Of a DNA stretch of 64,000 nt, positions 36,805-49,500 are shown piece after piece; position 1 is the stretch's first letter, and every line of letters starts with the position of its first letter. The notes under the pieces are model-generated. The model saw nothing but the letters and a program-made list of their open reading frames with translations, was not told the origin of the DNA and searched no databases. Source of the stretch: Monomorium pharaonis (lineage: Eukaryota > Arthropoda > Insecta > Hymenoptera > Formicidae); NCBI RefSeq assembly GCF_013373865.1, contig NC_050468.1, forward strand, positions 4,963,456 to 5,027,455, given 5' to 3'. Made by a program: the position numbers and the translations under genes.

Positions 36805-38058
36805 ACTACTAAAAAAAAAATAGGGAACACTTTTTGTATACCGAAAATTTAAATACTATTTTCAAACCACTGAAACTTAGCAAACAATCATTGCAGAAAC
36901 AAAATCCAAAAAGCGTTTTAAAGCTTGAAACTTCTCCTTGCAAACGCTTTTGGTGATTTCAGTTTTTTTTCTTTTTACCAATGTGGCATAATGATAGAGC
37001 TTGACTCATTAAGATAAAAATTTTTTATGCGACTTTAAAGCTGCGCTGCATCTTGCGTGAAAAAATCATAGAGAATTACTGTTATTTGCATTTTGTAATG
37101 GGATTTTTTCCTTTTATTTTGAGTGGCTGTTCATTGTTGTGCAATCTTTTTTTATGGAGTTCTTGAGATTTTAAGAAAAATGGTCATTTTGGCTTTTATC
37201 GCTTGTTACTCGTGAACAGATTAACGTACATACAACGCTTCTCAAGAAAACAATGGAAAGCTGCACTTTCGAATGCTGTTTCATTAGTTGGAAGAAACGT
37301 TTAGGCAAATTTGGCACAAAATTCCACAGGACATTATTAAGAGATGCATAAATATCCCAGATAATACCAAGCGTGATGTAGCATTTTGAGCAAACTAATG
37401 CATTGCATGTGTTGTTATAGATTTGCTATACATTTGTTGACATCGAAATAAAACACATTATGCATTCAGCAACATGATTACTTATACATGCAATCAGTTG
37501 AGGACATTTAAAAAAGGAAACGGTCAGCAATAATAATACACTATTGTTTGCGATATAACAGCAACATGGCAACAACAAATAATTGATAACAAATTAATGC
37601 TGACATGTTGCTATCAATTTGCCATTGTTAAAAATAGAATTCATATGAGTTCAACCTATCAGACATAATGCTGTCTCACCTTGTTCCAAGTTTGTCTAAA
37701 TAAATTAGTTACTGCACGATTGTTGGCAACATAACTGCAACATCAAGACATTTGGCTATCTGGGATATGAGAACGTTTATAAGCAGTAATTGATCAAAGA
37801 ACGCTAATGTTTATTACTGGGGAGTAATCGTACTATAAAACTTTGCTTTAGTGATGTGATTTGATCTTTCTTCACGATAGTACATTGAATTAAATAATAA
37901 TCGCAATATCGCAAAATGTGCGATTTTTTAGGTAAGAAGTTTTAAGCTTTAAAACACTTTTTGGATTTTGTTTCTGCGATAATTTTTCGCTGAAATCCAG
38001 CGGTTTGAAAATAGTTTAAATTTGGTACACAAAAAGTGTTTCTTTTTTTTTTAGTAGT
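36805..38058. mobile_element. 1.25-kb inverted-repeat element containing a second MITE
   Basis: The left arm (about 36,805-36,945, ACTACTAAAAAAAAAATAGGG onward) is the reverse complement of about 37,920-38,058. Both contain CAGAAACAAAATCCAAAAAG or its complement. The MITE at 37,349-37,770 lies inside. No transposase is found. Confidence 0.65.
37349..37770. mobile_element. MITE with ATATCCCAGATA ends
   Basis: The left end ATATCCCAGATAATACC and right end TTTGGCTATCTGGGATAT are inverted. The inside carries many CAACATG, GCAACAT and TGTTGC words in both orientations. Related pieces occur at 2680-2856 and 35,764-36,133. Confidence 0.65.
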
Positions 38059-38225
38059 GTAAATTTGGAATTAAATTCCAGAATCTTTGTTCAAAAAAAT
38101 TTACCAGAATCCGAATAAAACAGCTTGAATAGCTCAACGTAAATTTTGCACTCCAGAATTTAATTTACCTCCTTTAAGAAATGTATTTTAAGAGGTAATG
38201 TCACTTCTGAGATCCTAAAATGATT

Positions 38226-38832
38226 ACCTAAATTCGGGAATTTTTGTGGGCAAATGAATTATTGAAAAAATAAATATAAACTATTTTGTTATACATATAT
38301 TAAATTATTCAAACAATTTTTACTTATTTATAATTGTTTAAAGTGGCAGTGTATTGACACACTTCCACAAACGCGCTTTTTTTAATTTGCATGCAACGCT
38401 ATTTTTATAATTTTTATCTGATTGACTTGAAATTTTAACATGATTTCTTTCTATACATTACCCAACAAAGTATGTAAGATTCTTGCGAAAAATTGAAAAC
38501 TCTTTTTGCAATAACAATTTGTTTATCTAATTTTTGACCGTAAAAATGTACTTTTTCCCTAAAAATAGCTGTCATTTAAAAAATAGAGATTTTTTTAAAC
38601 GGCTACGTACTTCAATCAATATAGAAAATAAGAGTTTTTGAACTTTTGTTTTAGGGTAAACCATCTTAGAAAAATCTTGCATACAAAATGATGTCTTCAA
38701 GAAATGTACGTTTGAGGAAGTACGCCGTCATTTTAAACAATTATAAATAAATAATTTAATAAAATGGTTTATATTTGTTTTTTCAATAATGCTATTCATT
38801 TGCCCATAAAAAAAATTCCGAACTTAAATATT
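38226..38832. mobile_element. 607-bp inverted-repeat element
   Basis: The left arm 38,226-38,360 (CCTAAATTCGGGAATTTTTG, then GGGCAAATGAATTATTGAA) is mirrored by 38,705-38,832. The centre is noncoding. Confidence 0.7.
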
Positions 38833-40515
38833 ATTTAAACATCGACATGCGAAAAATAAGAATTTTTATCAAAAAACTTATTTAGGCGTCATTTAGTTCA
38901 AACAAGATCTTGAACCCGAATAATAATCGATTATCAAATACAAACATGTCCTGAACCTAAATTCTTGATCAAAAATATAGATCCTTTTACTTTAAAAAGT
39001 TAACTTCGGTCTTATTGAGCTCAAATCAAACTAAAATTTGTGTGACCACTTAGATAACTCTCTTAATATTAAAAAATTTTTATATGTAATATTTTTTTTA
39101 AAAACTTATTCCTCTCTTTAGGAATTTTAAAGTCCTGTTTTTTTCCGACATTCTGTGTGAAATTATGTGATTTCCACTATTTCCGTCCGTGTTAATAACG
39201 GGATCATATCTATGTACTAACACATCTGTCTGCCATTTACACCTAAAAAATACGGGACTGCAATTGATAGCCGTAAATTAGCGATGTAGTTGGAATACAG
39301 ATATCTGTTGTCACACAACACATTAAATGTATATGATAAAACAGGCAACACAAAATAGTTGCTATATTACACTTTTGTTTCTAGTTGATTCAAAAATAAA
39401 TTAAGAAAATCTATCAAAGATATACAAAGAAAAATTTTCATTAAAACAATTAATTTTACCTTCACAAGTTGTATCTCGACTATTTTTTATCTATTCAATC
39501 AATTAGCATAATTTTATTTATGGATTTTCTCTTCTATTGTTCATATCACAGTTAATAGCTGTATTTATTTTTTTATAAAATTGGTTTTTAATTTTTGTTG
39601 CCGTTATTTTATGAATAACTACTTTTTATGCATATGATCCATAGTACCCTCGGACCCACTTTGGATGATTTCTTAAGAAAAAACATATTTTTATTTCTTT
39701 TTCAAAATCAATTAATGCTTAATAAATGTAATTAATAAATCTTTAAATATATATAATCTTTTAAGTATCAAAAAATGTAACAAAAGTCTTATATTTAAAA
39801 GTAGTTTAAAAAGTTTAAATTTTTGCGGTTTCTAGTGTTTTTGTTCTCTCTATGCGTTTCTATTATACAAACAGATTATATTTTCAACATTTATATTTTA
39901 ATAATAATTTCCCATCTTTGATTTTAAATATTATCTGTAATAATATTAACAATATATAATTTTATACAATATAATATTTAAAATGTTTTAAAAACATACA
40001 TTATTGTACGTTTAAAATATATTTATATTTGAAGGATTTAACGATATTTATTTTATTTAGATTTGAAAAAAGTTCTTGTGTAAAATAAATATCAATTTTT
40101 TTTGACATGTAATAGAAATGATAGCATGTATGAGAAAAACATTTTCTTAAGAATTGGCTTAGATTAGGTCCAAAATCCTCACAAGTTCACGAAGTTCAGG
40201 TAGATCATCATCTCTCTGTTGTCTCCATAGAGTGAGATAAAGAGTAAACAAAAAAGATAGACGCACCTTTTAATCTTGAATAATAATATAAAGATCGTAT
40301 TAAAATTATATAAAATTTTTTAAATACAATTTCTAATTTTTATGACATTTTTGTAGTAGATATTGAAACGTTAAAACGTTAAAACAATAATGACATGAGT
40401 TTTTTCAATCGTTTGTGTTGTTAATATGGTCATTTAACAATCCGATTGCTTTTAAAATATGTATTGTTATATTTAAGAACTAAACAAACTACAATTGAAT
40501 CTATTTCAATCAATT
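38833..40515. other. AT-rich noncoding DNA
   Basis: No gene or clear element is found. Confidence 0.4.
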
Positions 40516-40803
40516 AAAAAAATTTTTAAGAAAGATGAATATAGGTAGAGTATTTGTTTTTAATGCAACTTGAAATTTGTTAGCAATTTATTAATTGTAC
40601 AAATATAGTAACAAATTAATATTTGCGTAATGACATTGTAAGGATACAAAACTTTAAAATCATTAAGAATTACAAAATAACTCTATTAATTTGTTAGTAT
40701 ATTTTATGCAATTAATAAATATATTGCTAACAAATTAACTTAAATTTGCATTAAAAATAAATAATCTACCTGCACTCATCTTTCTTAAGAAATTTTTTTA
40801 ATA
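40516..40803. mobile_element. 288-bp inverted-repeat MITE
   Basis: Arms of about 107 bp: AAAAAAATTTTTAAGAAAGATG at the left and CATCTTTCTTAAGAAATTTTTTT at the right. Inside, AACAAATTAAT and ATTAATTTGTTAG are inverted around a ~70-bp loop. Confidence 0.7.
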
Positions 40804-41390
40804 GACCAAAATAGGTCCAATTTTGGTTCGTTTAATATTTAAAATAGATATTTCTAAGTTGTCAAAAGAATTGACACAATACGCCTTTAAAATGTTTTAA
40901 AGATTTAAAGATCTGTTTTGAATGTTTTAAATATGTACGAAACGTCCACTGTGTATATTATTAATGCTTTTTTAAATATGTACTGTCTGCTAGCTTATGT
41001 ATCTAAGGTTTAAATATTTTATATGTACTTGGCGTACATTCTTTCTTTTTTAAAACAATTTTAGTAAATTAATATAGTGCAATGTTTAGTTTTTTAGAAA
41101 TAAAGATATGTAATTTTATTTTTACATTCAAAAGATTTTATATCAATCTGCAACTGTCCTTTACCGTGAGAAACCAGGTCGAGTTGTCTGACCCTTGGAT
41201 CACGAGTTCCTGCTAATTCTTAAGTACGCACGGTATCCACAGTGTTTGATAAAGGCCCGCATGTTATCAAGGCAAACGATGAATCTAGGGCATTCACAGT
41301 GGTGCTGGCAGTTTCCGAATAACTTATTTGAGGTGCAAACCCCCATATCCCATTATTTCAAGCGTGCTATGATTCTGGAAAAAACGGTGC

Positions 41391-41492
41391 GTATATATAA
41401 GACCCAAAAGACGAGTAGTCAAAGAGCACATTCTTCAAAACGTAACCCAAGAATACAAGCTATTAAGGACGGTATCCATCAATCGTAAACAG
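41391..41492 (+). promoter_or_regulatory. candidate core promoter and noncoding first exon
   Basis: A TATATATAAG box starts at 41,391. A TCA initiator-like triplet lies 30 bp downstream (41,419-41,421), and a splice donor, AACAG followed by GTAAAAG, starts at 41,493. The surrounding 41,160-41,490 is clearly richer in GC than its neighbours and has GATA words (TTGATAAAGG, TTATCAAGG). The next + strand coding gene is the carboxypeptidase 5 kb downstream, so this could be a distal promoter for it or the start of an unseen gene. This is inference from signals alone. Confidence 0.35.
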
Positions 41493-41499
41493 GTAAAAG

Positions 41500-41802
41500 T
41501 CAGAATTGGATAATAACTAGTTAAAAAGTGTTAAAAGTGAAATAACAAAAAATTAATAACTTAATTAGTTTTAACTTAATTAGTTAAATTAAAATGAGTT
41601 AATTTGTAATTACTAACTAGTTATTTTTAAAGTACATAAACTTTAACTTATTAATTATTTTCTTAAGTTAAAAATTTATATTTATGTGAAAGAAAAAATA
41701 CTTTCAAAACTTTTATTGATATAAACTTAATTTGCACAAATAAAATATTAAATTTAATTTTATTTAATAATTTATATTGTAATTATCTCTCCCTCTTCCC
41801 CT

Positions 41803-41844
<42 letters not shown>

Positions 41845-43308
41845 TATTTAGAGTAATTTAATCTTAAAAAATTATGACATTTTAATTTAATATAAAAATG
41901 CTCTCTAAATTAGTCTTTAATTTAACTTAATTTAATTTTAATATAACGATTAAACTGAATTAATTTTTTGTTTATACAACTTTTATAACAAAATTAATTT
42001 TATAAGTCATTAACTTTAAAGTATATTTTAGTTTTAAAAAAATATTAACTTTTTTCATCCTGATAAAAGTACGAACTAATCTATACAAACATTAAATTAA
42101 ATTTAAAAAATATTTGATATTTATTGAATTAATGTCCGTGATTGAGTGTCTTCTATACATTGCGATTCAACATTCAGAACATTGATTTAATATTAACATG
42201 ATTTAACATTTATTCAATGCAAGGTTATATGCAAGATTAACAGTATAATAAATGATTGTTTCAACAATCCCAGAATTCTTTCAATGTTCTGTGCTATCTA
42301 ATATTTTTCTTGAACCTGTTGTAGAAATTTTTTTTGTAAACTGAGTTGATTAAACTAAATCTTGATTAAAAAGAAGATCCTCATATTTCTTTTTTACTTA
42401 TCTATTTTCTGTAAGTGAGTGATCAATCACTGATTCGTGCTTATAAGACGATTATCGTATTTACTCACAAAGAGAATCGAGAAACAAAGAAAGAATAAGG
42501 TAAGAAATCACACAGAAGAAAATTCGGTGATTTTTATAATCGGTGCATTGTTTTCGTTAGATAAAATATGCGGCAATCTTACCTAATATGAGATAGTATC
42601 TTGATCTAGTCAACAACAAAAAATTTTAATCAAGTAAATTTATTAGAAGTAATATAAATGTTTCTTATAGTTTCTGATGCATTAAATTTGAATTTATGTA
42701 AACACATTCTATCATATATAAAACTTACAAAAATCGAGTTTGTTGGATGTTTTAACTTCGTTTTTTAAAATAATTTTATGTGATAAAATATTTTTATCTT
42801 TCACACACGCATTTAGAATGCAAAAATGTATGTTAAAAATTACTTATTTTAATTAGAATTACTTGACTAAAATTTTTTGTCAACAAGAGTACATTACATG
42901 ACAAAACGGTTTTATTGAGTTTTAATTAGTCTAAAGATTAACTTTTATTAAAAGCCCGCGATTAAAAATGATGTCGATCAGTCAATAACTAATCAACGTA
43001 GTAGAGGAATGTATGATAAGACAATGGGGAACCGATATATACTTACTTGATAAGAATATAAATTTATATACGATAACTAGATGAAAAAATAAAAAAAGAT
43101 ACGAAGTACAGCTGACGATTGACAGAAAAAATGAAATAAAAATTAAACAAGTAACAAAAGAAATAAAATATAATAAAAATCAATTATTTATTAGTCAAAA
43201 AAATATACATACAAAGTAAATAAATAAATAAAAATAAAAAGTGAATAAATATTATTTATAGAAAAAAACAAAAAATTATTTAACAAAAAATAATATTACG
43301 TTATATTA
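41500..43308. other. AT-rich noncoding DNA with a CT microsatellite
   Basis: TTAACTTTTTAACTT-type words recur in both orientations to about 42,060, suggesting a decayed AT-rich MITE. No gene is seen. Confidence 0.4.
41790..41841. repeat. (CT)n microsatellite
   Basis: CTCTCCCTC passes into a pure CT run of about 18 units. Confidence 0.9.
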
Positions 43309-43525
43309 TATAGGGTGTCTCCAATTTAAATGGCAAAACTTCAGGAGTGTGTAAAAGACCGAAAAACTAGTAAGACAAAAAGTCCTTTAAAGATTTGCTC
43401 GTTTTCTCTTTATTTTGAAGAAAATCGCAAACAAGTTTTCGTACTTTTACCTATTTATTTGCATTTTATTCATGTTTTATCATCTATTTAATGTAAATGT
43501 TGTTCAAATTACTGCCCTCTTGCAG

Positions 43526-43734
43526 CAATGCAGGCATTACATCTAGCACTGGTCGCATGTATTGCAGCTAGACATTGTTCTGATGATATTTGGTGCACTG
43601 CATCTATGATTCAGTCCCTCAATTGCTCTCTTGAATTGATCGACACCGAATAAACTTTCTGCTTCAAGGTTCCTCAAACGAAAAAGTCCATGGGTGTCAT
43701 ATCGGTTGTCCAGCTCATTATGGAAGAGCTGCTC
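43526..43734 (-). pseudogene. mariner-like transposase C-terminal remnant, left half
   Basis: The inverted counterpart of the right half. On the minus strand the TPMDFF region and an RCNACIA tail can be followed with internal stops. It shares most of its sequence with the right half but has diverged separately. Confidence 0.65.
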
Positions 43735-43984
43735 GAGCTTGGCTAAACATAAATTATCCACAACGATGGATTGGACGTAGAGGAATAGTACCGTGGCCAC
43801 CCCGATCACCAGATATGACACCCATGGACTTCTTCATCAATTCAAGAGAGTAATTGAGGGATCGAATCATAGATGCAATGCACTAAATATCACCAGAACA
43901 ATAGCTGCAATAAATGCGATCAGTGCTAGATGTAATGCTTGCATTGCTACAAAAGGGCAGCAATTTGAACAACATTTACATTAA
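43735..43984 (+). pseudogene. mariner-like transposase C-terminal remnant, right half
   Basis: The frame with WIGRRG and WPPRSPDMTPMDFF stops at a TAA soon after (about 43,848). Similarity resumes in shifted frames with RCNACIA and ends KGQQFEQHLH. The enzyme would cut and join TA-flanked transposon ends. The catalytic core is missing, so this copy is dead. Confidence 0.75.
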
Positions 43985-44176
43985 ATAGATGATAAAACAT
44001 GAATAAAATGTAAATAAATAGGTAAAAATACGAAAACTTGTTTTGTTTCTTTTTTTTGAAATTTTCTCCAAAATAAAGCGAAAACAAGCAAATCTCTAAA
44101 AGAGTTTTTGTCTTAGTTTTTTGGTCTCCTACACACTTCCGAAGTTTTGCCATTTAAATTGGGGACACTCTGTATA

Positions 44177-44741
44177 GTAAGAAAAGGATTTAGCAAATAT
44201 TCGATATATTAATTTCATTATTTATTTGCTTAGCTTGCGCATATTGCAAGCATTTTTAACTATACTTAATCAAATTATCATTGAAAGTAACTTTTTTCTT
44301 TCTCTAATGCATTTTTTTTTCTTGTGCTTATAAAAGCACATAAAATTATGTTTTTTAAAATTACATTATTCTCTTTAATGTCAAATATTTCGTACTTTAT
44401 TTGCAAATATCATGCAAAAATAAACAAATTAACTTTTTATACTTTAACTTCAATAAAACGTAAATATACAGAATATCCCAAAATTAGCAAATCAAAATAC
44501 AGGAAAAATATATTCTTGAAACATGAATTAAAACAATTCATATATTTTCATTTCAAATAGTAATTATTTTGAGATATAAAAAGTTAAATTGGATCAATCA
44601 TAAGTTGTTAGTATTAGTAGTGATAGTATAAACTATATAATAGGAGTCAACCGTGCAAATGTAAACTCTGATTAGCCAGCTTTAAATTTTTATATCTTTA
44701 AAAAATTACTATTCTTTAAATAATAATTTACAACTATTTGA

Positions 44742-44788
<47 letters not shown>

Positions 44789-46305
44789 TGTGTATATATG
44801 ACCGTATGTAACAATTAAAATTCCAAAAGAATTAATAAGTTAGAAACGGATTTTAGTGCTCAAATAATAATTCTTGTGTAATTTTATATACCTCTTCTGG
44901 TTCATTTTGAACTGCGTACCATTACTTTTTATTTATCTTGATTTTTTGAAATCTTGCTTGTTTTTTTCTTATCTATAAATTTCGAAATACCTTGTATATT
45001 TTATGACATATCTACTTGTAAAAAAGCAGCGCAAATTAAAAATATAAAATTTTCAAGAAAAATGGAAGAAAATTGTGCATTTTTAAATTAATTTTTTTAC
45101 GAGTATATTAAATATAAGTAATTTAAAGCTAATCACAAATTATCTATTTCAAGTTCTCAAGAATTTAGCAAAATAAAATGACATCGAAACGTCATGTATT
45201 GAGGTCATTCTTAAAAATATATATTAACTTGTGAGTCTACGTCTTTTTTTACATACAGACATTAGCATATCTATTATTATATATATTCTCCTATTAATAT
45301 TTTTTATATATTTAAATCTCTATTAAATATCTTAAAGATATTTTAATGCTCCGGACTCTAATATCTCGAAAAAGTTCCACAGATTTCTTTTGCTGTAAGG
45401 AATATGGCATATTTGAGATGACATATAAACGTAAAACGATTAAAACAACATTAAAATCACGTAAAACTATTATATTTATTTTTCATGTAAAAACGATGTT
45501 ATGTTTTTTTAATTTTTGCAAAGAATATCTACTTAATAATGAAAAGTCTTAAAAATACACTCATTATTTATTTGAAACAGATAATGTAACATAACAAGTA
45601 ATTTTAAATAAGTTTTTATACACACACACAAATTTACTTGAATTAAATAAATATCACTTATTTTAAATCATAAATTTATGTACGTATATTCGCAAATCTA
45701 TCGTACATTTATCATAAGTATTAAAATTTATTAAAAATATATTCTGAATTCTAGTAATTTAATAATTTAATGTTCTTCAATCAAGAATACTACGATAAAA
45801 TAAAAATTTAATTTACTTATTATTTCGATTCTTCTTTCTCTTCGATTTAATTTAATAAGAATTTAAAAAGAATATAATTCTTTCTTAAGTATGTGATAAT
45901 AAATTTATGTAAAATTTGAGATATAAGTATATTTTTAAACAGCTATCAAGGAAATTATTGTTTGTTGAAAATAACTGTTATTTATTAGAAGGAAGAAAGT
46001 AAAATATGTAATCGCTTTTCTTGATAGTAGAATTGTTATTTTTCTATATCTGTGTTTGTTTGAAAATCTAGCTTTAGATTATAAGAAAGTATACATGAAT
46101 ATAAGTACACATTCCATTTAAACGTTCAATAAAGCTACTAGATGACTAATTATGATACGTCAATCAACAAGTGATAACGTGATTCTTTTCAAGCTAATCC
46201 GATAGACGGTAAAACCCAACATGATCTTTATTTGATCGATTGGCGTGATTTTTTCTTAAAATGTCCTGGATATGTATCGGTCATTGGTGCCGTGTGCATC
46301 CAGTG
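44177..46305. other. AT-rich intergenic DNA with an AT microsatellite
   Basis: A (TA)n run occupies about 44,750-44,782. No gene is recognised. Confidence 0.45.
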
Positions 46306-46369
46306 TTTAAATACATTGGATGAAACAATAGCTGTAATCACAAACACAAGTGTTCCTATCTGGCAAGGG
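46306..46369 (+). promoter_or_regulatory. candidate promoter and 5' UTR exon of the carboxypeptidase
   Basis: A TTTAAATA box (46,306-46,313) precedes a short stretch ending at a consensus donor, AAGG followed by GTAAGC, at 46,370. An acceptor, TTTTGTATAG, ends at 46,546, four bases before the start ATG. This suggests a short noncoding first exon and a 177-bp 5' UTR intron. TGATAA GATA-type sites nearby (about 46,172 and 46,481) would fit gut expression, but that is inference. Confidence 0.4.
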
Positions 46370-46550
46370 GTAAGCTAATCTCTTCGAGACAGTTCTTGAA
46401 TTGAATTGAATATCCAGTCGACAATAGTTATTATGTTTTTCTGTAGAAAAGATTATGTGTTGTTTAACTTAAAAAAGTTTGTGATAATTGATTGAGGATC
46501 AATAAAAATTGATTTTATTAAAATTATGGAATTCGGTTTTGTATAGAACC

Positions 46551-49500
46551 ATGTGGAAGATAACAGTGCTGTGCGCGATCGTGAGCTTGGCGGCAGCCCA
46601 GAAAGCTCTTTACAACAACTACAAGGTCTTCAGGATAACCCCGATTACAGAGAAACAAGTCGAAATTCTACACGAATTAGAGAACATTAATGATGGAGTG
46701 AGTAAATCCCTTTTGAGTTATACAGATACACTTTGCAAATATAATACAAATACAAATCAAGAATGTGAATATCACTCTTACTTAAGTTATATTTTAATAT
46801 CGCACACAATACTTGTTTTATTACTCAAAATTCGTGCAAAATCAGTTTTACAAGCCTTACAAAAAAATGTAATCGAAATATTCGAAATAAGCATCAATTC
46901 CAAAAAGTTTAAATTTGTGAAAATTTTATAAAGTTATTTAGCAAACAATTAACAAAATCGAGAATAAAAGATAAATAATTCTTATAACATTTTAATTTCA
47001 AAATTCAATTTAAAGCCTAATATGCGAAATTGAACATTCTTTACAGTTTTCTTTCTGGGATTCACCAAGTATGGTGAATAAACAAGCGGACTTAATGGTC
47101 GCCCCACACAAGTTGCCCGAATTTTATGAGAAGATCGCCAAGATTGGTATACCCTACCAGCTCTACATTAATGACGTTCAAGAGTTGATTGACGATACTA
47201 CTCCTCAGAAACGGTCAAAAACGTTCGATTTCACCAGTTATCACACTCTCGAGGAGATCTACAAGAACTTAGACGACTTGGCCAAACAATATCCCGACAA
47301 GATAAAGGTCGTCGTAGCCGGTAAATCGTACGAAGGCCGTGAGATCAAAGGTGTCAAGGTTTCCTTTAAAGATAACAATCCTGGAATCTTCATCGAGGGC
47401 GGCATTCACGCCAGGGAATGGATCTCACCTGCGACCGTCATGTACATTTTGCACGAATTGCTGACCAGCAACAATCCAGATGTCAGGGATCTAGCTGAAA
47501 GTCATGATTGGTACATTTTCCCGTCGTTCAATCCTGACGGTTATGTGTACACACATACTACGGTATGCTCTCTGTTTCGTAACATTACAAAATGTGATCT
47601 GTAATGTGATATAAATAAATTTTATTTATATGTCATATATCACTTCCAGAACCGACTTTGGCGAAAGACACGTAAACCATACGGTCTCCTTTGCTATGGC
47701 AGTGATCCCAACAGGAACTGGGGTTACAGATGGAATAGTAAGTATCCAAACCTTTAATGAACAAAAAAATTTTTCTCCTTCTCTTTTTTTCTATCAAATA
47801 ACCAGTGGAAAAATTTAACAAAGTTTTATTAAAACTTTAATAAAATTGCAAACACTTTGTTGAACATTTCAACTAGTAATTTTAAAATTTTATTAAAAAT
47901 TTCAATAAGATATCATTAATATGTCATTATTACAATTTTGATAAAATATTAATTTGTTGTTGCTGAGTATTTACGATTTATTACAATAAAACTACCTTGC
48001 TTTAATCAAATAATATTAATAATTTTTTGTTAAAATTGTAATACATCTTAATTGAATTTTTATTAAAATGTTTTATATAACTTTATGTAATATCAAATAA
48101 AAGATATTGAAATTAAAAAACTGCACATTTTTTAAATTCTTTTTAATCAATGGAAAAGAAATTGATCGTGAATTTGGACTTGAAATCAGCTACAAAACAA
48201 TAAAAATTTGGCTTATAATGGATTATATATATATAATAAAAATGGCCCTTATTATTGCAATTTTAAATTAATAATTTTTAAACAAATAAGAGGATAAGTA
48301 CAAATAAAATTTCACACAATTTACGAGAATTTGATTTAATTTGTAATGTCACTTTTTCATTAAATTTGAAACTAAATACAAGACGCGATTTTACATAATA
48401 AGAATTGAGAATAACAATAGAAGTAATAATAAAAAAATTTATAAAGTTTTAAAATTGTTGATAATTGACACATATATTCTTAAACATTTCCTAAAAAAAT
48501 CTTTTGAGTAAAATATAATTAAAAATTTGTTGCATGTTTATTATAATTTTATCAAAATTTTATAAAAATTTTTTGACAAATAAGATGTTATCAAATGCTC
48601 AGATTATTTAAAAAATTTCGAAAAATGATAATATTTAAATTTTTAGCATTAAAATCATTACCGTCACATTGTAATTTGATATTCACAGCCGGAGGTGCCA
48701 GCAGCAATCCATGTTCTGAAACTTATGCCGGAAGTGCGCCATTCTCCGACATAGAGACGAAGAGCGTGGCCGAATACATTAAGAGCATTGCTGACAAATT
48801 TTATGCCTACATATCATTCCACAGCTATTCGCAACTATTGCTGTTTCCATACGGACACACAAGAGATCACCTCGAAAACCACGACGAATTGGTAAAAAAA
48901 TTTTGACCTTCTAAAGCACAATGAGTGCTTTCGTAAAAATACATTTTATAAGTTATAGAATTTAATAAAGCTATTCTTTTTATAATTATTTTTTGTCATC
49001 TCTATTAAAGGATTAATTATGTGTCTCAATTTAAGATTTTTCGAATTTAAAAGATTTTGAAGCAGTCAAGTTTATTATTAACTTGTCGCTAGCATCTGTA
49101 ACAATAATAATTTATATTATCTTTACGTTTTTAGTATGCTATCGGAACAAAAGCGATTAACGCTCTCAAACAGAAATATGGAACTTCATATGTAACAGGA
49201 AATATTGCTGAGACAATCTGTAAGTACAGAAAAATTTTTATTTATTTTGCAGTACTAAGACTCGCTGCAGAGATAGTTTTATCTTTATCTTTAGAACATT
49301 TATCAGTTATTTAACGTATATTTATATCAAATATTTAATTTATTGTATTTAATTTCTTTTACTTTTCCTTTTCATATTTATTATACTTAAGCATTATATA
49401 ATCTAAAATAATTTGTCAAAATTAAAGATTTTTTTTACTTTTACTGCTTTAAAGTAAAGCGTATTCTACTATACTAATTCAATATAATTCGCATTCAAAA

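Larger units (their letters stand above)
43309..44176. mobile_element. two inverted mariner-like transposon 3' ends (palindromic deletion derivative)
   Basis: The ends TAGGGTGTCTCCAATTTAA (43,311) and the complementary GGGGACACTCTGTA (44,161-44,174) are flanked by TA. Each half encodes the C-terminus of the same transposase: the right half on +, the left half on -. The right half (about 43,735-43,984) shows WIGRRG, then WPPRSPDMTPMDFF with the third catalytic aspartate, and ends KGQQFEQHLH. Both halves carry stops or frameshifts and lack the first two catalytic aspartates. The structure is a head-to-head duplication of one transposon end. Confidence 0.8.

Noticed and set aside
41195..41488. 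97-codon + frame over the promoter-like island
   Set aside because: It crosses the TATA box, has no recognisable domain and relies on a non-ATG start. Promoter and splice signals explain the composition better.
46509..46931. 140-codon frame that extends past the first carboxypeptidase exon
   Set aside because: Only 46,551-46,697 is homologous to the family; the rest reads into intron 1 after a consensus donor.
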